Below, one piece after another: positions 8,129 to 17,327 of a stretch of 41,081 nt of DNA (the stretch's first letter is position 1; every line of letters starts with the position of its first letter). Source of the stretch: Myxococcota bacterium (GTDB lineage Bacteria; Myxococcota_A; UBA9160; UBA4427); the NCBI GenBank assembly GCA_029941885.1, contig JAPYTP010000003.1, positions 4,798-45,878 of the forward strand, given 5' to 3'. The notes beneath the pieces are model-generated. The model saw nothing but the letters and a program-made list of their open reading frames with translations, had not been told where the DNA came from and did not search any database. The position numbers and the translations under genes are program-made.

Positions 8129-10278
8129 TCTCACGAGAACTCGGCAGGGCGATACTGCGTGTGGGAATGCTGGGTTTGCTGGCGGCGACAGCCTCCTGGG
8201 CGTCGAATCCGCTGGACCCACTGGAGTCGACGCAGTCCGCATCGCAGACCCCGCCGAGATTCGACTCCGCTTGGGTTCCGTCGATCGATTCGGGGGCCGT
8301 GTCGAATCCCATTGCGCTGCCGAATCGGAGCCCTTCCGCGATCGAGGAACTTCTCATTGCCCAGGCGGAAGACGATGGGGCTCGTGCGCGCCGCCGTCGA
8401 CGGCCGAGTTTCCGGCGGCCGGGCGGGAGTCGCAGCACCGACGCCGGGGAACCCGACGACGAGCGACCGATCGCGCCTACCCGTCCGGATCAGCCGGGCG
8501 GCGACTCGGGTGGCGACTCGACGGGGGGTGCCGTCGTGCCGGTTCCCCCGCCCAGCGGGGATCCTGACGACGGAGGGACGTGGACGCCCACTCCACGCAG
8601 GACGACGCCGACCCAGCCCGGTAGGAGGCCCAGCGAAGGCGACGAGCCATCCGAGCGTCGTCGCCCCAGCCGGTCGAGCGTTCCACAATTCGAAAACGAG
8701 CTGCCCGACTACGATTTCGTGCCCCTGCCCGATCGCTGGCGAATCATCGAGAACCTCGGGGTCAATGAGCGTTGGTACGACCCCTATAACCAGAACACCC
8801 TCAAGGGCGATCGACCGATCCCCGGTACGAAGGACTGGTTCGTCAATCTGAACTTCATTTTTGACTCGGTCGTCGAGGCGCGCCGAATCCCGACCCCGAC
8901 AGGCGTTTCCGGAGACAGTGGGCCCGAAGTGGATCTGTTCGGAGACGGCGAGCAGTGGGAGACCCAGAACACCTTGCTCGCGTCGGTCGCGCTGCTCCAG
9001 GGGGATACGACCTTCCGTCCACCGGATTGGGAATTCCGGCTGACCGCCGCGCTGAACTTTAATTATGTCCAGGTGAACCAGCTCGGGCTGGTCAAGCTCG
9101 ATGCAGGTGCTGGCGATGACCGCCTCGACTATCACTTCACCCTGCAGGAAGCGTTCGTCGACAAGCATCTCTGGAACCGCACGGATCGTTTCGACTTCGA
9201 CAGCCTGCGAATCGGCATTCAGCCGTTCAACGCCGACTTTCGCGGCTTTCTGTTCGAGAGCCAGGAACCGGGCGTTCGCCTCTTCGGCAACTTCTTCAAC
9301 AACCGCGCGCAATACAACCTCGCGTGGTTTGGTCGGCTGAACAAGGACACGAACTCTGGGCTGAACGAACTCGAGTCCTGGCGCGACGATCACACGATCA
9401 TCGCGAATTTCTACTATCAGGACTTCCCGGTTCTCGGCTTCAACGTCGAAGCGATCTTCGCCGCCAATATCAATCTCGAGGGATCGGAAAAGGACTTCGA
9501 CAACAACAAGAATCTCGTCATTCCCGCGCCCGTCGGCCTGATCGGTGGCCACGACTACGAGGTCTACTACATCGGAATCGGCGGCGATGGTCACATCGAT
9601 CGGCTGAATCTGACCTTCCAGCTCTATGGCGCGCTCGGCAACGATGACTACAACTCGATCGCCCAGCGGAGCCAGGATATCGAATCCTTCTTTTCCGCAA
9701 TCGAAATATCCTATGACCTCGACTGGATGCGATACAAGGCGTTCTTCCTCTACTCGATGGGAGACGACGATCCCTTCGACGACACAGCGCAGGGTTTCGA
9801 TACGATTCTCGATAATCCGAACTTCGGCGGTGGGACGACTTCATTCTGGCAGCGCCAAGGGATTCCCTTCGTGTTTGGCGGCAGCGTCGCACTCTCCGGT
9901 CGCAACAGCATCGTTCCGTCGCTCCGGAGTTCCAAGGGCGAGGGCCAGTCGAATTTCGTGAATCCGGGACTCTGGCAGGTCGGTGCCGGAGCAGACTTCG
10001 ACATCTTGCCGGAGCTGCGATTGCTCGCGAACGTGTCTTGGCTGCAGTGGGACACCGTCCAGGTCCTCGAGACTCTGCGACAACAGGATCGCCTCAGCCG
10101 GGAGATCGGGTGGGATATTTCCGCCGCACTGATCTACCGGCCCTTCTTCACGAATAACATCGTGATCCGCGCATCGGGTGCGGTTCTGCTTCCCGGCAGC
10201 GGCTATGAAGAACTCTTCGACGAACGCGCCGACGAACCGCCGTACTCGGTGCTCATCAACGCGACGTTCACGTACTGA
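8125..10278 (+). CDS. Outer-membrane beta-barrel protein, candidate porin of a porin-cytochrome conduit
   Basis: 717 residues. The ATG at 8125 overlaps the preceding stop (ATGA). A signal peptide is clear (residues 1-26, hydrophobic core followed by ATASWA). Residues about 75-190 are a low-complexity Pro/Arg/Gly/Asp-rich stretch likely to be disordered. From about 220 to the end the protein alternates polar and aromatic residues in strand-like blocks (for example DWFVNLNFIFDSVVEARRI and WEFRLTAALNFNYVQV) and ends in FTY, a C-terminal aromatic signal typical of outer-membrane barrels. No named family is recognised. Placement between a haem-domain protein and a large exported decaheme cytochrome suggests that it forms the outer-membrane sheath through which a cytochrome passes electrons, analogous to MtrB/PioB or OmbB-type porins. 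That is inference from context, not from sequence similarity. Confidence 0.75.
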   Translation: MISRELGRAILRVGMLGLLAATASWASNPLDPLESTQSASQTPPRFDSAWVPSIDSGAVSNPIALPNRSPSAIEELLIAQAEDDGARARRRRRPSFRRPGGSRSTDAGEPDDERPIAPTRPDQPGGDSGGDSTGGAVVPVPPPSGDPDDGGTWTPTPRRTTPTQPGRRPSEGDEPSERRRPSRSSVPQFENELPDYDFVPLPDRWRIIENLGVNERWYDPYNQNTLKGDRPIPGTKDWFVNLNFIFDSVVEARRIPTPTGVSGDSGPEVDLFGDGEQWETQNTLLASVALLQGDTTFRPPDWEFRLTAALNFNYVQVNQLGLVKLDAGAGDDRLDYHFTLQEAFVDKHLWNRTDRFDFDSLRIGIQPFNADFRGFLFESQEPGVRLFGNFFNNRAQYNLAWFGRLNKDTNSGLNELESWRDDHTIIANFYYQDFPVLGFNVEAIFAANINLEGSEKDFDNNKNLVIPAPVGLIGGHDYEVYYIGIGGDGHIDRLNLTFQLYGALGNDDYNSIAQRSQDIESFFSAIEISYDLDWMRYKAFFLYSMGDDDPFDDTAQGFDTILDNPNFGGGTTSFWQRQGIPFVFGGSVALSGRNSIVPSLRSSKGEGQSNFVNPGLWQVGAGADFDILPELRLLANVSWLQWDTVQVLETLRQQDRLSREIGWDISAALIYRPFFTNNIVIRASGAVLLPGSGYEELFDERADEPPYSVLINATFTY

Positions 10279-10339
10279 TGACCGTTCACTCTTCGCAGAT
10301 TTCCCGGAACCCCCAGAACCCTCGCAAAGGCCCCAGGAA

Positions 10340-13300
10340 ATGAAAGCTGCATCCAGGTATCAGTCGCTTCTGACCGCTCTTCTGACCGCAATCGTCGTCG
10401 CTGGGCTGGCCGTCTTCGCGGTGCTCGGAACGGGTGGGGAATCGATCGCTTCCGAGGGCGAGCATCCGCTTGATATCGACTACCCGGAATATCCGCCGGC
10501 ACCCCGGGACCAGACGGACGCGGAGGCGACGCTCAAGAGCGCGGGTTGCCAGTCGTGTCACACGAAGTCCGACGAGGCAACGATGCATCCGCAGCGATCG
10601 GTGGTGCTCGGTTGCACCGACTGCCATGGGGGTGACGCGACGATTTCGGCGAGTGGCTCCGAGTGGGGCTCGGATGCGTGGGAGTCGACGAAGCTTGCGG
10701 CCCACGTCCGTCCGGCGATGCCCGAGACCTGGGCGAAGAAGAAGAACGAGGTCCGAACCTACGCACTGCTGAATCTCGAGAGTCCGGAATACGTTCGCTT
10801 CGTGAACCCCTCGGACTACCGTGTGGCGGACGAATCCTGCGGTGCCTGCCACGCCACGATCATCGAAAAGGCCAAACGTTCGATCATGGCAACGGGGGCG
10901 ATGCTCTATGGGGGCGCCTCCTACAATAATGGGATCGTGCCCTTCAAGCGATACATCCTGGGCGAGGCCTACACGCGCGAAGGTCTTCCCGCCGCGATCA
11001 TGGCGAAGTTCAAGGTCACTCAGGAACAGTCGGATATGGGTGTCATGGAGATGGCGCTACCGCTGCCCGCCTGGGAGACGGTGCCGCCCGCGGACATCTT
11101 CAGGGTGTTCGAGCGGGGTGGGCGGAACGTGAATAGCTTGTTCCCCGAGACGGGAATTCCCAATTCCGAGGAAGAGCCCGGCAAGACCGACGTGCGCGCT
11201 TCTTTCCGTGGCCCGGGTACGGGAGGGCGTGTATCGATTCCGGTGCTCAACATTCACAAGACGCGGCTCAACGATCCGAACATGTGGTTCATGGGGACGA
11301 AGGATCAGCCGGGCGATTTCCGCTCCTCGGGCTGCGCTGGATGTCATGTCGTCTACGCGAACGACCGCGAGTGGTACAGCTCGGGATCCTACGCGAAATA
11401 TGGAAACCGGGGTCAGACCGCCACCGAGGATCCCGCGATTGCGAGGCTCGTCAACGCCAAGGGCGAGAAGGAATGGGGACACCCGATCAAACATGCCTTC
11501 AGTCGCGCGATCCCCACGTCCCAGTGCATGAACTGTCACATGCATCAGCCGAACATGTTCCTGAATCCGTATCTCGGGTACACGATGTGGGACTACGAAT
11601 CCGACGCGCCGCTCATGTGGCCCGAAAAACAGAAATACCCGAAGATCGCCGAGATCCGCGCGGTCTTGGATCGCAATCCCGAAGAGGCTGCCTACAAGGG
11701 TAAATGGTCAGACGTGGAGTTCACGGCGGAAGTCTGGAAGGACATCAACCCGCTCGCCAAGGACACCCAGTTCGCGGACTATCACGGCCACGGTTGGAAT
11801 TTTCGTGCGGTCTACAAGCGTTCGCGTGATGGCACATTGCTCGACGCGATTGGCAATCCCATTCCGGATGATCTTCCCAGCAAAGAGAAATTCGAGCGCG
11901 CTGTGCATATGCGCGACATTCACGCCGAGATCGGTATGCAATGTGCCGACTGCCATTTCGCCGATGACGCGCACGGTAACGGCGACTTGCACGGAGAAGT
12001 GGCCGCCGAAGTGAATATCCGCTGTCGCGACTGTCACGGGACCGCCGACGAGTACGCGACGCTAAGGAGTTCCGGCCCCGCCTCCCCCGAGAATGGGCGG
12101 GACCTCTCGCGTCTGCGGAACTCCGACAATCGCAATCGTTTCGACTGGCGCGGCGGCAAGCTCTATCAGCGCCTGATCCTACCCCCGCACAACGAATTCG
12201 CGGTCAGCCAGGTGAAGGACAGCGTCACGCCCGGCAATCCTGAGTACAACGCGAAGGCCGCTCGCGCCAAGATGATGGCAAAGGGCGGCGATCAGAAATG
12301 GGGCCGCAACGTCGACAAGGCGGATCGTGCGCACGGCGACGACGACCTCGCCTGTTTCTCATGCCACAGTTCGTGGGTGACGTCCTGCGGCGGTTGCCAT
12401 CTGACGATCCAGGCCAACTGGAAGACCGAGGTCCATAAGTACGACGCCAAGACTTCCCGCAACTTCGCGACCTACAATCCGCAAGTCGCGCGAGATCAGA
12501 TGTTCCAGCTCGGGAAGCACGGCACCGTCAAGGACGGCATCATCGCACCAGTTCGATCCAGTTCGGCGCTCGTTCTCTCCTCACAGGATGTCAATCGCAA
12601 CCGGATCTACATCCAGCAGCAGCCCGTCTCCGCCGCGGGATATAGCGCCCAGGCCTTCGCGCCGCATTTCCCGCATACCGTACGCAAGACCGAGACCAAG
12701 ACGTGTTCCGACTGCCATGTGTCCGAGTCGAACGACAACAATGCGATCATGGCTCAGCTCCTGTTGCTCGGAACGAATTTCGTGAACTTCATGGGGTTCA
12801 ACGCCTGGGTCGGCACCGACCACGAGATCGCCGCGATCCAGGTGACGGAATGGGACGAGCCCCAGGCAGTGATCGGGAGCTACCTCCATGAGTACGCCTA
12901 CCCCGACTACTACGAGGAACATGTCGATCGAGATCTCGAACTCACCGAAGTGACTCCGGGCTACCAGGACATGGACGCGGGCTGGATCAAGAAGACGCGC
13001 GAGTTCTTGAGCAAGCGCCTCCCGAAGTGGACGGGTATTCGCGACGCGATCTACGACGGCGAGTACACGCATCACTCCGGGCGTGTGGAATGCATTCAGC
13101 TGCGAGGCGAATACCTCTACGCCGCCGAGGGCAAGAAGGGAATGCAGGCCTTCGATGTCTCGACGATCGGAACGAAGGGTTTCTCGGAGCGGATCATCAC
13201 GGCGCCCTGGTCGCCTCTTGGACAGAACGTTCGCATCAAGAGCAAGAACGCGACGTGCGTCGCACTCCCGACGACCCAGTTGCTCCGGCCCGAGAAGAAT

Positions 13301-14203
13301 CGGACCGATCTCGCACAGAAGGTGAATCTCGAGCAGCCGATGCATCCGATCTACAGCTACGTAGCGGTGACGGATTCGGAAGAGGGACTCATTCTCGTCA
13401 ACAACGAGACACTCACGGACTTCGAGCCGCGCAACAATTTCTTCGAGCGGGCCGTCACGTGGAATCCGAACGGGCTCCTCGACGGCGCGAACTACGCGAC
13501 GTTCGCCGGCCATCTGCTCTATGTCTCGGCCAAGGTCGGTGTCGTGGTCGTGGATCTCGACGATCCGCTCCGCCCCAAGGCGTTGGCGACGATCCCGCTC
13601 AACAATGCGCGCGGTACGATGGTGCAATTCCGATATCTCTTCGCGACGGATGACGACGGCCTGAAAGTCATCGACATCACACAACCCGAGTCCCCGCGCC
13701 TCATCGAAGGGGCGCTCATTCCGCTTGCCGAAGCGAATCGAGTCTTCGTGTCTCGAACCTACGCCTATGTTGCAGCGGGATCCGAGGGACTCGTGATCGT
13801 CGATGTGGAGCAACCCGAGGATCCGCGGGTCTTTCTCCGATATGACGCTGGCGGTCGGCTCAACGATGCGAAGGACGTCGCCGTTGCGACGACGAACGCC
13901 TCCCTGTTCGCCTATGTCGCGGATGGGGTGAATGGGCTCAAGGTGATCCAGCTGACCTCGCCCGAGCTCAACCCGAAATTCTACGGCTTCAGCCCGGCTC
14001 CCAACCCGAAACTGATCGCCACCCGGAAGACCGCGTCGGAAGCGCTCTCGGTCTCACGCGCTCTCGAGCGAGATCGTGCGGTCGACGAGACGGGCCATCA
14101 GATCGCCGTTCTCGGCCGCCTCGGTTCACGACCCTTCAATCTCGAGGAGATGAAGCGGATGTACATGACGAGCATCGGAAGCGTCTGGACGGTCAAGGAC
14201 TAG
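10340..14203 (+). CDS. Exported decaheme cytochrome c with C-terminal LVIVD-type beta-propeller
   Basis: 1287 residues from ATG 10340, preceded by an AAAGG-type ribosome site. An in-frame start at 10178 is rejected because it would overlap the barrel gene by 101 nt. An N-terminal hydrophobic segment (about 10-33) is a signal peptide or anchor. Ten CxxCH motifs run from C70 to C789: CQSCH, CTDCH, CGACH, CAGCH, CMNCH, CADCH, CRDCH, CFSCH, CGGCH and CSDCH. Many extra His residues could serve as distal ligands. Residues about 915-1250 contain repeated blades of the LVIVD type, such as LLYVSAKVGVVVVDLDDP, LFATDDDGLKVIDI and AYVAAGSEGLVIVDVEQP, a fold of surface and secreted proteins. The protein is the best candidate for the periplasmic or extracellular terminus of the conduit. 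Its substrate or partner is unknown; the propeller could bind a mineral, a polymer or another protein. Confidence 0.85.
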   Translation: MKAASRYQSLLTALLTAIVVAGLAVFAVLGTGGESIASEGEHPLDIDYPEYPPAPRDQTDAEATLKSAGCQSCHTKSDEATMHPQRSVVLGCTDCHGGDATISASGSEWGSDAWESTKLAAHVRPAMPETWAKKKNEVRTYALLNLESPEYVRFVNPSDYRVADESCGACHATIIEKAKRSIMATGAMLYGGASYNNGIVPFKRYILGEAYTREGLPAAIMAKFKVTQEQSDMGVMEMALPLPAWETVPPADIFRVFERGGRNVNSLFPETGIPNSEEEPGKTDVRASFRGPGTGGRVSIPVLNIHKTRLNDPNMWFMGTKDQPGDFRSSGCAGCHVVYANDREWYSSGSYAKYGNRGQTATEDPAIARLVNAKGEKEWGHPIKHAFSRAIPTSQCMNCHMHQPNMFLNPYLGYTMWDYESDAPLMWPEKQKYPKIAEIRAVLDRNPEEAAYKGKWSDVEFTAEVWKDINPLAKDTQFADYHGHGWNFRAVYKRSRDGTLLDAIGNPIPDDLPSKEKFERAVHMRDIHAEIGMQCADCHFADDAHGNGDLHGEVAAEVNIRCRDCHGTADEYATLRSSGPASPENGRDLSRLRNSDNRNRFDWRGGKLYQRLILPPHNEFAVSQVKDSVTPGNPEYNAKAARAKMMAKGGDQKWGRNVDKADRAHGDDDLACFSCHSSWVTSCGGCHLTIQANWKTEVHKYDAKTSRNFATYNPQVARDQMFQLGKHGTVKDGIIAPVRSSSALVLSSQDVNRNRIYIQQQPVSAAGYSAQAFAPHFPHTVRKTETKTCSDCHVSESNDNNAIMAQLLLLGTNFVNFMGFNAWVGTDHEIAAIQVTEWDEPQAVIGSYLHEYAYPDYYEEHVDRDLELTEVTPGYQDMDAGWIKKTREFLSKRLPKWTGIRDAIYDGEYTHHSGRVECIQLRGEYLYAAEGKKGMQAFDVSTIGTKGFSERIITAPWSPLGQNVRIKSKNATCVALPTTQLLRPEKNRTDLAQKVNLEQPMHPIYSYVAVTDSEEGLILVNNETLTDFEPRNNFFERAVTWNPNGLLDGANYATFAGHLLYVSAKVGVVVVDLDDPLRPKALATIPLNNARGTMVQFRYLFATDDDGLKVIDITQPESPRLIEGALIPLAEANRVFVSRTYAYVAAGSEGLVIVDVEQPEDPRVFLRYDAGGRLNDAKDVAVATTNASLFAYVADGVNGLKVIQLTSPELNPKFYGFSPAPNPKLIATRKTASEALSVSRALERDRAVDETGHQIAVLGRLGSRPFNLEEMKRMYMTSIGSVWTVKD

Positions 14204-14231
14204 TCGAGCGAGACGGGGCTAGTCTCTATCC

Positions 14232-15767
14232 ATGGAATCCTCCCGGCGCGTGGGAACTCGGGTCTTCGGGCGCGCTCAGCCGGTCGAGTTGATTGCCCTC
14301 TTGCTCGCGCTCGAGGAACGGGACCACCAGGACGATCGGGATCGACGACGATTCGATCGTGAGGTCGGTGCGCGGCTGGCCCCTGGCACTGGCATTGCGT
14401 CGCTTCTGCGCGGCTGGCTCGAGGTCGCTCCAAGCAACGAGTTGAGTCTGCGCATCGCTCGGGTTCGCACTTCGCTTTCATTGTTGCGCGGGCTGCTCAT
14501 GGGGGCGGGGATCTTCCTGGGCTGGGCTGCGGTCGCTGCCCTGCTTCAGTTCGAGGTCCACACGGGGCGAATCAATATCGTTCTCTGTGTGGGGCTGCTC
14601 GTGGTTCTCCCAATCGGAATGCTCGTACTCGGATGTCTCGCTGCCCTCTTGTCGCGACGGGGGAGGGCTGCGGATCGCGCTGCGATGGGAGTCGTTGCCG
14701 GCGGCTGGGGGAGCCTCGCCCTGGGTCGGCTCGTGATGCGACTTCTCCCGGAATCGGTGCGACGGGATGTCGAGATCCTGCTCGGGCGGCTCAAGGCGCA
14801 CACACGACTCTACGCGCGCGTCCGGCGGGCCCAGCTCTTCCTCTGGTCACAGTCGGTCGGGCTCTCCTTCGCCACGGGTGCGATCGTCGCCACCTTCGCC
14901 TTCGTCCTCTTCACCGATCTCGCCTTCGGCTGGAGCACCACGCTCGATGTCGAGGCCCGGAGCGTTCATCGGCTCGTCTCGATGCTGTCGACACCCTGGT
15001 CCGGTCTCTGGCCCGAGGCCTCGCCTTCCCTGAATCTCGTCGAGACGACTCGATATTTTCGCGCTGCCGGCGATGAGCATCTCCACTTGATCGATCCGAT
15101 CCTCTACGGAGGCTGGTGGCCCTTTCTGGTTGCGTCGCTGCTCTTCTATTCGTGGTTGCCAAGACTGATCACGACGGGGCTCGCGTCGCGCTGGCTTTCC
15201 CGCGAGGTGGGATCGGCGATCGCACTCACTCCGGGTCTCGAGCCGCTGCTGAGCAGCCTGACCACACCGATCGTCGAGACGCAGGCGACGGGACCGGAAG
15301 CCGCGATCGGTCGTCCCGAGGTGGGGCGGGTGCCCGACGTGATTGCGAGAGATTGGATTCACCAGGACGGCGATGAGGCACCGACCGTCGTTCGATGGGC
15401 AGAGGCATCGGACGACGCAGCGCTGGTCGCGGGCCTGGGGATGCCACAGCTTCAAATCCGTGACGCCGGGGGTCTGCGGACTCTCCGGGAGGACGCGGAT
15501 CTGGTCGCGGCGGTCGCGGCGGGCCGCGGCGGGGTCGCGGTCTGTGTCAAGGCATTCGAGCCCCCCATCCTCGATCTACTCGATTTCCTGACGGGTCTCA
15601 GGAGATCGGTCGGTCCGGAAAGGGCGCTCGTCGTGCTCCTGGTCGGGGGAAGCCACAGCGACCACGAGGCGTGGCGACACAAGCTCGTGGGGCTCGGCGA
15701 CCCTGGCCTCCGCGTCGCTCTTCTCCGCCGGCGACCGGAAGATCCAGAGGAGTCTGCGGATGGCTGA
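14232..15767 (+). CDS. DUF2868 family membrane protein
   Basis: 511 residues starting 28 nt after the decaheme gene. The N-terminal half has the DUF2868 layout: a charged start rich in Arg and Asp, then four strong hydrophobic segments (around LLRGLLMGAGIFLGWAAVAA, INIVLCVGLLVVLPIGMLVL, LSFATGAIVATFAFVLFTD and GGWWPFLVASLLFYSWLP). The C-terminal 150 residues are soluble and contain VVLLVGGSHSDHEAWRHKL. The last 8 nt overlap the start of the next gene. In proteobacterial genomes this family is typically encoded next to a DUF3482 GTPase, exactly as here. Its biochemical role is not established; the pair is usually thought of as a membrane-anchored GTPase system. It may be cotranscribed with the cytochrome genes, but a functional link to them is not shown. 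Confidence 0.82.
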   Translation: MESSRRVGTRVFGRAQPVELIALLLALEERDHQDDRDRRRFDREVGARLAPGTGIASLLRGWLEVAPSNELSLRIARVRTSLSLLRGLLMGAGIFLGWAAVAALLQFEVHTGRINIVLCVGLLVVLPIGMLVLGCLAALLSRRGRAADRAAMGVVAGGWGSLALGRLVMRLLPESVRRDVEILLGRLKAHTRLYARVRRAQLFLWSQSVGLSFATGAIVATFAFVLFTDLAFGWSTTLDVEARSVHRLVSMLSTPWSGLWPEASPSLNLVETTRYFRAAGDEHLHLIDPILYGGWWPFLVASLLFYSWLPRLITTGLASRWLSREVGSAIALTPGLEPLLSSLTTPIVETQATGPEAAIGRPEVGRVPDVIARDWIHQDGDEAPTVVRWAEASDDAALVAGLGMPQLQIRDAGGLRTLREDADLVAAVAAGRGGVAVCVKAFEPPILDLLDFLTGLRRSVGPERALVVLLVGGSHSDHEAWRHKLVGLGDPGLRVALLRRRPEDPEESADG

Positions 15768-17193
15768 GGGTTCGGTTCCGCTGCTGGCGGTCGTTGGCCA
15801 CCCGAACAAGGGGAAGTCGAGTCTCGTCGCCACGCTGGCCGAGGACGACAGCGTTGGCATCGGACCGACTCCGGGGACCACGCTCCATTGCCGGTCCTAT
15901 CCCATGCGTGTCGATGGGCGTCTGCTCTATTCCCTCGTCGACACTCCCGGATTTCAGCGAGCCCGGCAGGTACTCAGTTGGCTCGAGGAGCGTGCCGCCG
16001 AGTTTCCGTCGACCGCCGCGGATCGACCTCGACTGGTCGAGGAGTTCGTGCGGGCGAGGGGACACGCCGATCGCTTCCCCGATGAATGCCAGCTCCTTCA
16101 GCCGATCGTGGATGGAGCGGGCATTCTTTACGTCGTCGACGGCGGGGTGCCCTACGGACCCGAGTATGAGGCGGAGATGGAAATCCTCCGCTGGACGGGT
16201 CGGCCGAGTCTGGCGGTCATCAATCCGATCGGGAGTCGAGATTACGTCGCTGACTGGGAGGCCGCCCTCGGTCAGTTTTTTCGAGTGGTGCGGGTCATCG
16301 ATGCCCTGCGTGCCGATCATTCGACACGGAGCCAACTACTAAAGGCTTTCGGCGAGCTCGAGAGCGGATGGCGGGGTCCGATCGGTGAGGCCCTCGCGGC
16401 GCTCGATGCGGTTCGCGAGAGCCAGCGTCAGGCCGCGGCGCGGGAGATCGCACAGTTTCTGGCGGGCGCCCTGACGCTGGTCGTCGAGCGGCGCCTGGAA
16501 CCCACGGACGACCCCGCGAGGCTCGAACGCGAACTCGAGGCCGAATACGAGAGCCGACTCGGTCAGCTCGAAGCCGACCATCGCCGTGCCGTCCAGCGAC
16601 ACTACGGGCACCACGCTCTCGAAGCGCATGCCGCCGAGCTCGAACTCCTCGAGTCCGACCTCTTCGCGGAGGGTACCTGGCTCCGCTTTGGGCTGCGGCG
16701 GCGTGATCTGGTGGCGGTCGGGGCCGTCGGGGGCGCGACCACGGGAGGTGTGATCGACGCGGCGCTCGGCGGGGCCTCCTTTCTCCTGGGCGCCACCGCG
16801 GGGGCGGCGGTAGGCGGCGCCCTGGGCTGGCTGGGGGCGGGGCGGTTGGCGGAACTCAGAGTCATCGACCAGCCGATGGGCGGCCGACTGGCACGCTACG
16901 GACCCTCGAGGAATGCCAACTTCCCCTTCGTGGTCTTTGGACGGGCGCGATACCATTGCGGTCTCGTGGCGGCTCGGACCCACGCCATGCGGGAGGTACT
17001 CGAGCTCGATGTGGACCTCGAGAATCGGCTCCCGCTGAGTGGCACGACCCGCAGGGGCCTGGCTGATCTCTTCGCTGAACTCCGCAGGCGAGGTGCCGGT
17101 TCGAAGCGCAGTCGAGAGGCAGTAGAGGGTCTGACGCGCACCACCCGTGCAATTCTGATGGAGGATGAGGGGCGTCTTACCGAAAGAGGGTAA
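15760..17193 (+). CDS. DUF3482 family GTPase
   Basis: 477 residues, start ATG 15760 inside the preceding gene with AGAGGAG 7 nt upstream. Residues 7-20 carry the Walker A/G1 motif GHPNKGKS, with the following T of PTPGTT as the G2/switch I candidate and DTPGF as G3. The TRAFAC-type GTPase domain covers about 1-180. A helical linker (about 195-290, Arg/Glu-rich) precedes a glycine-zipper stretch (about 320-360, repeated Gxxx[13 protein letters not shown]) that is likely to insert in a membrane. This is the standard DUF3482 organisation. A clear NKxD G4 motif is not visible; [10 protein letters not shown] occupies the expected place, so nucleotide specificity is less certain. It probably works with the DUF2868 protein. 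Confidence 0.83.
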   Translation: MAEGSVPLLAVVGHPNKGKSSLVATLAEDDSVGIGPTPGTTLHCRSYPMRVDGRLLYSLVDTPGFQRARQVLSWLEERAAEFPSTAADRPRLVEEFVRARGHADRFPDECQLLQPIVDGAGILYVVDGGVPYGPEYEAEMEILRWTGRPSLAVINPIGSRDYVADWEAALGQFFRVVRVIDALRADHSTRSQLLKAFGELESGWRGPIGEALAALDAVRESQRQAAAREIAQFLAGALTLVVERRLEPTDDPARLERELEAEYESRLGQLEADHRRAVQRHYGHHALEAHAAELELLESDLFAEGTWLRFGLRRRDLVAVGAVGGATTGGVIDAALGGASFLLGATAGAAVGGALGWLGAGRLAELRVIDQPMGGRLARYGPSRNANFPFVVFGRARYHCGLVAARTHAMREVLELDVDLENRLPLSGTTRRGLADLFAELRRRGAGSKRSREAVEGLTRTTRAILMEDEGRLTERG

Positions 17194-17285
17194 CCCCCGG
17201 CCTCGGCGGGCTACTTTACAAGAGTGCCATAATCGCGTTCAGCACTGTCGCGCGGTCCCGCGATCGCGATATCGTATCGGCCTCT

Positions 17286-17308
17286 CGGCCCCCAGCGGGG
17301 CCGTTTTT
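17286..17308 (+). terminator. Intrinsic terminator or attenuator just upstream of pckG
   Basis: A perfect 7-bp all-GC stem (CGGCCCC 17286-17292, GGGGCCG 17297-17303) with a CAGC loop is followed by TTTTT (17304-17308). Only 19 nt separate the T run from the pckG ATG at 17328. No promoter fits in that space, so pckG transcription must come through the hairpin. It may end the GTPase transcript, regulate pckG by attenuation, or both. Confidence 0.68.
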
Positions 17309-17327
17309 GCTTGGAGAGCTCCCCCAG

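Noticed and set aside
10178..10339. Upstream start for the decaheme-LVIVD gene
   Set aside because: It would overlap the barrel gene by 101 nt and place Arg/Ser-rich sequence before the signal peptide; ATG 10340 begins a normal signal.
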